Origin: Clostridia bacterium
GTDB lineage: Bacteria > Bacillota > Clostridia > Oscillospirales > Ruminococcaceae
Reading direction: 5' to 3'
DNA: 10,723 nt
NCBI GenBank assembly: GCA_003246805.1
Contig: QKDG01000205.1
Coordinates: forward strand, 1-10,723
The notes below the pieces were generated by a model. That model worked only from the letters and a program-made list of their open reading frames with translations, made no database searches and was not told where the DNA came from. Within the stretch, counting starts at the first letter, position 1. Every line of letters begins with the position of its first letter. The position numbers and the translations under genes were made by a program. Of this stretch, positions 4,628 through 10,723 are shown in pieces.

Positions 4628-6313
4628 ATGAAATTAAACGGAGCAAAAATTTTGATTGAATGTCTGCTTGAACAGGGTGTTGATACTGTTTTTGGATACC
4701 CGGGTGGAGCTGTTTTGAATATTTATGATGCTATCTATGAGTATTCTGACAAAATCAAGCACATTATAACAGCACATGAACAAGGGGCGTGCCATGCGGC
4801 AGACGGTTATTCACGTTCAACCGGAAAAACTGGTGTGGTTATTGCTACCTCAGGCCCTGGCGCTACAAATCTTGTAACAGGAATAGCAACAGCATATATG
4901 GATTCAATTCCTCTTGTAGCTATCACTGGCAATGTTCCAACAAGCCTTTTAGGGCTTGACAGTTTTCAGGAAGTTGATATTACCGGAATTACAATGCCTG
5001 TTACAAAGCATAATTATATTGTCAGGGATGTTAATGACCTCGCTGATATCGTAAGAGAAGCTTTTTATATAGCAAATGAGGGCAGAAAAGGCCCGGTTCT
5101 TATTGATATTCCTAAGGATATTACAGCAAATTTATGCGAATATCAAAAGAAAGAGCCTAAACAAATCGTCAATCATAATCCGGTTGAATTGAACGAAAAA
5201 ATATCACAAGCTGTTTCAATGATAAAGGAGAGTAAGCGCCCATTCATCTATGCAGGCGGTGGTGTTGTTTCATGTAATGCTGTTGCCGACTTCAAGGAAT
5301 TTGTAAAAAACGTTGATGCTCCCGTTTCTTTATCCTTAATGGGGCAATGTGCCTTTGATAATTCAGATGATTATTATATCGGTATGCTTGGTATGCACGG
5401 AACAAAAACATCGTCCCTTGTTATAAATAATTGTGATTTGATGATTGTTGTCGGTTCACGGTTTAGTGACCGTGTAACCTGCAACATTAATACCTTTGCA
5501 AAAACCACAAAAGTTCTCCATTTTGAAATTGACCCTGCTGAGGTTAATAAAAACGTGGGAGTTGACCATTGTGTTGTTGGGGATTTAAACTATGTTTTGA
5601 AAGCTTTGAATGATGTGCTGCCTAAACAGTCACATCAGGAATGGCTGAGCCAGATTTTTGACTGGAAGAAGGAATATCCGCTGATTCAATATTCTCTTAA
5701 TGAGGATGATGTTCTTCCGCAATATGTTTTGAATACTCTTGACGAGCTGACAAACGGAGAGGCTATTTTGTCAACTGAGGTTGGCCAGCATCAGATGTGG
5801 GCAGCACAATATTATAACTTTAAAAAATCAAGGAGCTTTGCATCGTCAGGTGGGCTTGGAACAATGGGATATGGGCTTGGTGCATCTATCGGCTGCAAGG
5901 TGGGGAATCCTGACAGAGTTGTGGTAAACGTTGCAGGCGACGGTAGCTTTTTTATGAATCTTAATGAGCTTTCAACATTGAGGAAATTTAATATTCCTGT
6001 AATAGAGCTTGTATTTGAAAACAATGTTCTCGGAATGGTAAGGCAGTGGCAAAGGCTATTCTATGACAAAAGGTTTTCGCAGACTACACTTGACAGGGGA
6101 ACAGATTATATGAAGCTTGCCGAGGCTTTTGGGATAAAAGGCTATGTAATCAGGAATAAGTCTGAGGTCAGGGGAGTTCTTGAAAACGCAATAAAGGATA
6201 ATTGCCCTGTTCTTATAGATTGCAGGATTGATAAGGATGTAAATGTTCTTCCGATGGTGCCGGCAGGTGCCTGCATCAGCCAGCCAATTCTTGAAATTGA
6301 AATAAATGATTAA
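4628..6313 (+). CDS. ilvB: Acetolactate synthase large subunit
   Basis: This thiamine pyrophosphate enzyme joins two pyruvates to acetolactate (valine, leucine) or pyruvate and 2-oxobutyrate to 2-aceto-2-hydroxybutyrate (isoleucine). From ATG 4628 it has 561 residues, normal for the family: an N-terminal domain with GYPGGAVL and AHEQGACHAADGY (catalytic Glu about 51), SGPGATNLVTGIATAYMDS, a middle domain (about 190-325), and the cofactor-binding domain with QHQMWAAQY (about 387), GDGSFFMNLNEL (437-448) and the matching NN (465-466), then GMVRQWQ. The frame can be read from a GTG at 4592, but that lies in the terminator stem; ATG 4628 has AAAAGGGGGAG five bases before it. The T-box leader controls it and cimA follows after 18 bases. 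No ilvN or ilvC is adjacent, so a regulatory subunit must be elsewhere or missing. Confidence 0.95.
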   Translation: MKLNGAKILIECLLEQGVDTVFGYPGGAVLNIYDAIYEYSDKIKHIITAHEQGACHAADGYSRSTGKTGVVIATSGPGATNLVTGIATAYMDSIPLVAITGNVPTSLLGLDSFQEVDITGITMPVTKHNYIVRDVNDLADIVREAFYIANEGRKGPVLIDIPKDITANLCEYQKKEPKQIVNHNPVELNEKISQAVSMIKESKRPFIYAGGGVVSCNAVADFKEFVKNVDAPVSLSLMGQCAFDNSDDYYIGMLGMHGTKTSSLVINNCDLMIVVGSRFSDRVTCNINTFAKTTKVLHFEIDPAEVNKNVGVDHCVVGDLNYVLKALNDVLPKQSHQEWLSQIFDWKKEYPLIQYSLNEDDVLPQYVLNTLDELTNGEAILSTEVGQHQMWAAQYYNFKKSRSFASSGGLGTMGYGLGASIGCKVGNPDRVVVNVAGDGSFFMNLNELSTLRKFNIPVIELVFENNVLGMVRQWQRLFYDKRFSQTTLDRGTDYMKLAEAFGIKGYVIRNKSEVRGVLENAIKDNCPVLIDCRIDKDVNVLPMVPAGACISQPILEIEIND

Positions 6314-6331
6314 TATAGGGAGGTATAATGT

Positions 6332-7900
6332 ATGAAGATAACAATTTATGATTCAACACTTCGTGACGGGGCGCAAGGCGGTAACGTTGCTTTCTCAGTA
6401 AGCGATAAAATAAAAATTGCAAAAGCTCTTGATGATTTCGGCGTTGATTATATCGAAGCAGGCAACCCTTTCTCTAACCCAAAAGACATTGAATTCTTTG
6501 AGCAGATAAAGGATGTTGAATTCAAAAATTCAAAAATAGTTGCCTTTGGCTCAACCAGAAGAAGGGATATAAAAGCGAGCGAAGATTCTTGCGTGAACGT
6601 AATGGCAGGAGTGGGTGTTAAAACAGTTGCAATATTCGGGAAAAGCTGGGACTTGCATGTTAAAGAAATTTTAAAAACCTCACTTGAAGAAAATCTTAAT
6701 ATGATAAGCGATACAATTTCTTACCTTACAGAATGTGGCAAGGATGTCTTCTTTGATGCTGAGCATTTTTTCGATGGATATAAAGCCAATCCGGAATACG
6801 CTTTGCAAACGCTTGTAACAGCTGAAAAAGCCGGAGCAAAGTATGTTGTTTTGTGTGATACAAATGGCGGTTGCTTCCCTGACGAGATTTATGAAATTAC
6901 AAAAACAGCTATCAGTGTTCTCAAAACCCCTGTTGGGATACATTGCCATAACGATACAGAATGTGGCGTTGCCAACTCAATTTCATCTGTAAGAGCAGGC
7001 GCCACACAGGTGCAGGGCACAATTATAGGAATAGGAGAGCGCTGTGGAAACACAAATCTCTCAACACTTATTCCAAGCTTGCAGTTAAAGCTCGGTTATG
7101 AATGTGTATCGCCTGACAAAGTGGAAGAAGTCACAAATATTTCACGCTATATTGCCGAGGTTGCAAACATTGCATTGCAGGATAATATGCCTTATGTCGG
7201 CAAAAGTGCTTTTGCACACAAGGGCGGAATGCATGTTGACGGAGTCTCAAAGGTAGCGCACTCATTTGAGCATATAAATCCTTCAAGTGTAGGAAACAAG
7301 AGAGCCTTCCTTTTGTCAGAGGTTGCAGGCAGAACAACGGTTTTAACAAAGCTTGCAGATATCGCCCCTGAAATTACAAAGGAAAGCGATGAACTCAAAG
7401 CTATCATGGAAATGCTAAAAGCACAGGAACATAAGGGCTATCAGTATGAAGCAGCTGAGGCAAGCTTCGAACTCCTTGTACTGAAATTTTTAGGGAAATT
7501 CAAGGAGTATTTCCATATTGACTATTTCAAAATAATCGGCGAACAGGCTGGAACAATGCAAAAAGCAGCCAGTGCAATGGTTAAGGTTTGTGTTGGCGAA
7601 AAATATGAAATTGCGGCAGATGAAGGTGATGGCCCTGTTAATGCACTTGACAAAGCATTAAGAACAGCACTGTCAAAATTTTATCCTGAGATAATCAATG
7701 AGATTTCTTTAATCGACTATAAGGTTCGTGTTATGGATACAGGAGCTGGTACAGCTGCAATTGTTAGAGTTTTAATAGAGTCAACCGACGGTATGGATGT
7801 ATGGACGACGGTTGGAGCTTCAACTGATATTATCAACGCAAGTGTCAAAGCGCTTGTTGATTCTATCGAATATAAGCTGAACAAAAGCATTAACGTATAA
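6332..7900 (+). CDS. cimA: (R)-citramalate synthase
   Basis: This enzyme condenses pyruvate with acetyl-CoA to (R)-citramalate, the first step of the threonine-independent route to 2-oxobutyrate and isoleucine. The 522-residue protein starts YDSTLRDGAQ (6-15, with the catalytic R-D pair), then SNPKDIEFF (48-56), CDTNGG (175-180), the metal-binding HCHND (204-208), GERCGNTNL (about 236-243) and HKGGMHVDGVSK. The C-terminal third (about 395-515) is a LeuA-type regulatory dimer domain (VMDTGAGTAAIVRVLIES), which in relatives binds the end product isoleucine. Sequence style fits the bacterial citramalate synthase branch rather than isopropylmalate or homocitrate synthase; the usual EGGWPGSNPKD is here EAGNPFSNPKD. 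AGGGAGGT (6317-6324) precedes the ATG by seven bases. A terminator follows six bases after the stop. Confidence 0.93.
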   Translation: MKITIYDSTLRDGAQGGNVAFSVSDKIKIAKALDDFGVDYIEAGNPFSNPKDIEFFEQIKDVEFKNSKIVAFGSTRRRDIKASEDSCVNVMAGVGVKTVAIFGKSWDLHVKEILKTSLEENLNMISDTISYLTECGKDVFFDAEHFFDGYKANPEYALQTLVTAEKAGAKYVVLCDTNGGCFPDEIYEITKTAISVLKTPVGIHCHNDTECGVANSISSVRAGATQVQGTIIGIGERCGNTNLSTLIPSLQLKLGYECVSPDKVEEVTNISRYIAEVANIALQDNMPYVGKSAFAHKGGMHVDGVSKVAHSFEHINPSSVGNKRAFLLSEVAGRTTVLTKLADIAPEITKESDELKAIMEMLKAQEHKGYQYEAAEASFELLVLKFLGKFKEYFHIDYFKIIGEQAGTMQKAASAMVKVCVGEKYEIAADEGDGPVNALDKALRTALSKFYPEIINEISLIDYKVRVMDTGAGTAAIVRVLIESTDGMDVWTTVGASTDIINASVKALVDSIEYKLNKSINV

Positions 7901-7905
7901 ATAAT

Positions 7906-7937
7906 AAGCCCCGTAATGAATATCGTTACGGGGCTTT
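7906..7937 (+). terminator. Intrinsic terminator of the ilvB-cimA operon
   Basis: AAGCCCCGTAA pairs with TTACGGGGCTT (11 bp) around a 9-base loop, starting six bases after the cimA stop. The T-tract is short (CTTTC). The upper stem and loop resemble the hairpin at 8049-8081. Confidence 0.8.
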
Positions 7938-7944
7938 CAGATTC

Positions 7945-8006
7945 TCAAAAATATTTTTTGCGAGGGGAACGGGGGCGAACGCAAAGCCCCCGAAAATACG
8001 TGATTA
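7945..8006 (+). repeat. Interspersed two-hairpin repeat, copy C
   Basis: The copy has an AT hairpin (TCAAAAA / TTTTTTG, 7945-7960), a lead GCGAGGGG, a GC hairpin running from GGGGGCGAACGCAAAGC (7971-7987) to CCCC (7988-7991), and a tail ending AATACGTGATTA. The parts and their order match copy B, about 3.8 kb away, in the same orientation. It lies between two hairpin terminators of convergent genes. Confidence 0.8.
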
Positions 8007-8048
8007 TATCTGTCTGAAAAATATGAAAATGTCTTTCTCTATAAGCTC

Positions 8049-8081
8049 AAAGTCCAGTAATGATATTCATTACTGGACTTT
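8049..8081. terminator. Hairpin terminator between convergent genes
   Basis: A perfect 15-bp stem (AAAGTCCAGTAATGA / TCATTACTGGACTTT) with a TAT loop lies 22 bases beyond the stop of the minus-strand aminotransferase gene. It is nearly symmetrical, with A and T runs at the stem ends, so it can act for either strand; for the aminotransferase it is the only candidate. Confidence 0.78.
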
Positions 8082-8103
8082 ATTGGTTTATATTGAGTTA
8101 TAA

Positions 8104-9378
8104 TTAACTAAGCTTTTCAGCGCTTGCGATTTTAACACATAAGCAGAATAAATCCATTGCAGTTTCAAGCTCGGCAACAGGGGGGAATGTAGGAGCGATT
8201 CTGATATTTTTATCCTCAGGGTCTTTCCCATAAGGGAATGTAGCACCCGCAGGAGTAAGAACAACGCCAGCCTCCTTACAAAGCTGAACAACCCTTTTTG
8301 CACAGCCTTCCATTGTGTTGAAGGATATGAAATATCCGCCGACAGGCTTGTGCCATTCGCCAATTCCCAAAGGCTTGATTTCTTTTTCAAGCTTTTCAAG
8401 AACAGCATCAAACTTAGGGGCAATAATATCCTTATGCTTTTTCATGTGTTCAACAATTCCATTGAAATCACTGAAATATTTAACGTGGCGAAGCTGATTG
8501 ATTTTGTCAGAGCCTATTGTTTGTATAGACATTAGCTTTTTGATGTAATCAGTATTTTCTTTTGATGAGCCCATCATAGCAACACCAGCACCAGCAAAAG
8601 TAACCTTTGCAGTAGAACCAAAAACATAAACCATGTTAGGGTTCCCGGCTCTCTTGCATTCGTCAAGAATGTTTAAAAGCTTAGAAGGCTTATCTGTAAG
8701 ATGATGAACGCAGTAAGCATTATCCCAAAAGATTCTGAAATCGGCAGCCTTTGGCAGAAGGTTAGCAAACCTCTTTACAGTTTCGTCTGAATAAGTGATT
8801 CCATCAGGATTAGAATACATAGGAACGCACCAAATACCCTTGATTGTTTCGTCAGATGATACAAGCTTTTCAATCATATCCATGTCAGGGCCATCTTTTT
8901 TCATAGGAACAGTAATCATTTTTATGCCAAAGCTTTCGCAGATGGCAAAATGCCTGTCATATCCAGGAGCAGGGCAGAGGAATTTAATCTCGTCGTATTT
9001 GCTCCATGGTTTTTCACTGTCAACAACTCCAAATGTAAAAGCCTTTGCAACTGCATCATACATCATATTTAGGCTTGAATTTCCGCCAATTATAATTTCA
9101 TCAGTATTGACTGAAATCATCTCAGCAAACAGCTTCTTGGCCTCAGCAATACCGTCAAGAACTCCATAGTTTCTGCAATCTGTACCATCCTCAGCTTTAA
9201 GTACATCCTTTGAAGTCAGGCAATCAAGCATATCCATTGACAAATCAAGCTGCGAAGAGCTCGGTTTGCCTCTCGACATATCCAGCTTTAAGCCCTTGCT
9301 TTGAAAATCTTTATATTGTTCTTCAAGCTCAGTTTTAAATTTTAATAATTCTTCTTTCGTCATAGCATTTAACAGCAT
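8104..9378 (-). CDS. PLP-dependent aminotransferase, AspT-like aspartate aminotransferase type
   Basis: A fold-type I aminotransferase of 424 residues. It shows the N-terminal LDMSRGKPS (32-40), YSNPDGITYSD (188-198, the NPxG/T region), FWDNAYCVHHL (217-227, the cofactor-contacting Asp and Tyr), the Schiff-base lysine K258 in FGSTAKVTFAGAG, and NIRIAPTFPP (391-400), whose arginine binds the substrate carboxylate. The overall pattern recalls the AspT-type (class Ic) aspartate aminotransferases, which swap amino groups between aspartate and 2-oxoglutarate; the substrate is inferred from this resemblance, and another amino acid is possible. The ATG at 9378 has AAGGGGGA about five bases upstream; a later Met at codon 6 is too far from it. 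It has its own sigma-A promoter and converges on the ilvB-cimA operon, so it is not co-transcribed with that operon. Confidence 0.9.
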   Translation of the reverse strand: MLLNAMTKEELLKFKTELEEQYKDFQSKGLKLDMSRGKPSSSQLDLSMDMLDCLTSKDVLKAEDGTDCRNYGVLDGIAEAKKLFAEMISVNTDEIIIGGNSSLNMMYDAVAKAFTFGVVDSEKPWSKYDEIKFLCPAPGYDRHFAICESFGIKMITVPMKKDGPDMDMIEKLVSSDETIKGIWCVPMYSNPDGITYSDETVKRFANLLPKAADFRIFWDNAYCVHHLTDKPSKLLNILDECKRAGNPNMVYVFGSTAKVTFAGAGVAMMGSSKENTDYIKKLMSIQTIGSDKINQLRHVKYFSDFNGIVEHMKKHKDIIAPKFDAVLEKLEKEIKPLGIGEWHKPVGGYFISFNTMEGCAKRVVQLCKEAGVVLTPAGATFPYGKDPEDKNIRIAPTFPPVAELETAMDLFCLCVKIASAEKLS

Positions 9379-9405
9379 AATATCCCCCTTAAAATTACTA
9401 CTATT

Positions 9406-9434
9406 ATTATATTATATCACAATGAGTTTTGCAA
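9406..9434 (-). promoter_or_regulatory. Sigma-A promoter of the aminotransferase gene
   Basis: On the minus strand TTGCAA (9434-9429) is followed after 17 bases by TATAAT (9411-9406), with the start expected near 9399. A second overlapping TATAAT with a 12-base spacer is less likely. An imperfect inverted repeat covers the -35 element. Confidence 0.8.
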
Positions 9435-9458
9435 GATGTATTTGCTTATCCTGCAAAA
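9427..9458. repeat. Imperfect inverted repeat over the aminotransferase -35 region
   Basis: TTTTGCAAGAT (9427-9437) and ATCCTGCAAAA (9448-9458) pair with one mismatch around a 10-base centre. It lies just after the amylase stop and overlaps the -35 hexamer of the next gene. No T-tract follows on the minus strand, so an operator is at least as likely as a terminator. Confidence 0.5.
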
Positions 9459-9466
9459 TAATTTTG

Positions 9467-10723
9467 TTAATTGTTTTTAGAAATTAGCTCTATTATAGAA
9501 AAGTCCCTTGAATTAATATTATGTGAAAAAATATTATTGCTGCCTGTAATGCTTTTTGAATAATTAAAACTACTATTAATCATTTTGCCCAAATTAGCCT
9601 CAATATTATTATTGCTTTTGTTTAATGTAATAAGAACAGCCTTGTTCTCATTACTATTATACCTCAAAAATGAGATATAATCATTTTCGCATACAAGAAT
9701 CTCACATCTTCCCGTCATATATTCACTGCACGCTGCTCTGTATTCTCCCATTTTTTTGAAATAATCAAGCAGGTCATTGTCTTCCTTCCCCCATGGATAG
9801 CATCTTCTGTTAAAAGGGTCACAATAGCCCTGCATGCCAGCCTCGTCACCATAATAAATGCATGGCACACCCGGCAAAAAGTATTGCAGTACCACTGCAC
9901 ATTTGAAAAGATTTTTCCCGTTTATATATTCATACTCATTAAGATATTTTTCGGCCTGCCATTCCTTGCATTGGCCGTCAGCATCTTGCCCGCCAAAAAC
10001 AGTTATTGCCCTTTGTATATCATGGGTTGAAAGGAAGTTCATAAGGCAGTCAATTGATGGCTTTGGGTAATTTTCAAGAATAGTCATAATCCAGTCGTTG
10101 AATATTTTTGGCGAACCACCCTTGATATAAAAAATGATAGCATCTTTAAAAGGATAGTTCATGACACTGTCAAGCTGCTGTCCAAGAAGATAACGCCTTT
10201 TTACACCATAGCTCTCTTTGTTCGATGCATCCTCCCAGACCTCGCCGATAATAAGATTTTGCTGTGAATCATCTTTTACACATCTATTAATCAAATCAAG
10301 GAAGCTATCAGGCAGTTCATCGGCAACATCAAGCCGAAATCCTGACGCACCAAGGGACAGCCAGTATTTTAAAACTCCCTTATCGCCACAAATATATTCA
10401 GAAAAATCCTTGTCGCTCTCATTTACATTAGGTAATGTATCAATACCCCACCAAGATTCGTAAACATCAGGATATTTAATAAATGAATACCAGCTGTAAT
10501 AAGGGCTTGATTTTGAATTATAAGCGCCAACATTGTCATATCTGTTATTCTTGTTAAAATAAATACTGTCAGCACCAGTGTGGTTAAACACACCGTCAAG
10601 AATAATACGGATACCTTTCCCCTTTGCATTTTCACAAAGCTCTTTAAAGTCTTCATTTGTTCCAAGAAGAGGGTCAACCCTCATATAATCAGCTGTGCTG
10701 TATCTATGGTTTTCATGCGATTC
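9467..10723 (-). CDS. GH13 alpha-amylase family enzyme, neopullulanase/cyclomaltodextrinase-like (5' end outside window)
   Basis: The frame is open through the right edge; codons before the Met at 10684 read NHRYSTADY, which continues the amylase fold, so that Met is not the start. Counted from it, the GH13 regions appear in order: DGVFNHTG (30-37), GFRLDVADE (115-123, nucleophile D119), IIGEVWED (145-152, acid/base E148) and FLSTHD (217-222, transition-state D222). YYGDEAGMQGYCDPFNRR resembles the matching segment of neopullulanases, maltogenic amylases and cyclomaltodextrinases (GH13_20), which split alpha-1,4 (and some alpha-1,6) bonds in maltodextrins, pullulan and cyclodextrins. A C-terminal beta domain follows. 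The N-terminal part, where a signal peptide or CBM34 domain would show, is not visible, so location and exact specificity stay open. The minus-strand aminotransferase gene begins 88 bases after its stop. Confidence 0.9.
   Translation of the reverse strand, partial: ESHENHRYSTADYMRVDPLLGTNEDFKELCENAKGKGIRIILDGVFNHTGADSIYFNKNNRYDNVGAYNSKSSPYYSWYSFIKYPDVYESWWGIDTLPNVNESDKDFSEYICGDKGVLKYWLSLGASGFRLDVADELPDSFLDLINRCVKDDSQQNLIIGEVWEDASNKESYGVKRRYLLGQQLDSVMNYPFKDAIIFYIKGGSPKIFNDWIMTILENYPKPSIDCLMNFLSTHDIQRAITVFGGQDADGQCKEWQAEKYLNEYEYINGKNLFKCAVVLQYFLPGVPCIYYGDEAGMQGYCDPFNRRCYPWGKEDNDLLDYFKKMGEYRAACSEYMTGRCEILVCENDYISFLRYNSNENKAVLITLNKSNNNIEANLGKMINSSFNYSKSITGSNNIFSHNINSRDFSIIELISKNN

Noticed and set aside
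8795..9169. 124-residue plus-strand ORF inside the aminotransferase gene
   Set aside because: It lies fully opposite a gene with intact catalytic motifs, and the product has no recognisable features.
9427..9458. Intrinsic terminator for the amylase gene
   Set aside because: The stem is AT-rich with a mismatch and no U-tract follows on the minus strand; kept only as an inverted repeat.

Overview
The window looks like the chromosome of an AT-rich, endospore-forming Gram-positive bacterium of the class Clostridia, possibly of the Ruminococcaceae/Oscillospirales type. The evidence is strong AGGAGG-type ribosome binding sites, sporulation genes (SpoVM, a SpoIVFB-type protease, SpoIID), sites resembling sigma-E promoters, and a T-box riboswitch in front of amino-acid genes. 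The genus cannot be fixed from sequence reading alone.

Positions 1-98 hold the last residues of a surface-type protein with an InlB-like repeat. Positions 173-1854 keep the well-known order rsgA - thiN - spoVM, without the rpe gene that often lies between rsgA and thiN. rsgA carries a single-base frameshift just before its DTPG motif. The 27-codon spoVM gene is followed by a clean intrinsic terminator.

Positions 1900-3879 are a sporulation block. A small one-helix membrane protein overlaps a short M50 site-2 protease of the SpoIVFB type, with a sigma-E-like promoter in front. SpoIID follows with its own, even better, sigma-E-like -10 element. The protease lacks the C-terminal CBS domain of the Bacillus protein, the small partner lacks the LytM domain of SpoIVFA, and SpoIID has glutamine where the family has its key glutamate.

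Positions 3880-4627 are non-coding: an AT-rich stretch, two copies of a short interspersed hairpin repeat around a 28-bp perfect palindrome, then a consensus sigma-A promoter and a complete T-box leader with an apparent AUC (isoleucine) specifier. The leader controls ilvB and cimA (4628-7900). Together these make citramalate from pyruvate and acetyl-CoA and later condense 2-oxobutyrate with pyruvate, which is threonine-independent isoleucine synthesis. An isoleucine-sensing leader fits this exactly. A terminator, a third repeat copy and a second hairpin terminator close the operon.

Positions 8104-10723 are on the minus strand and converge on that operon: a class-I-fold aminotransferase resembling AspT-type aspartate aminotransferases, with its own sigma-A promoter, and upstream of it the C-terminal part of a GH13 alpha-amylase family enzyme (neopullulanase/cyclomaltodextrinase-like) that runs off the window edge. 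No mobile element, CRISPR array, tRNA or rRNA gene was seen. The most unusual items are the composite repeat family, the reduced SpoIVF pair, the SpoIID active-site substitution and the rsgA frameshift.
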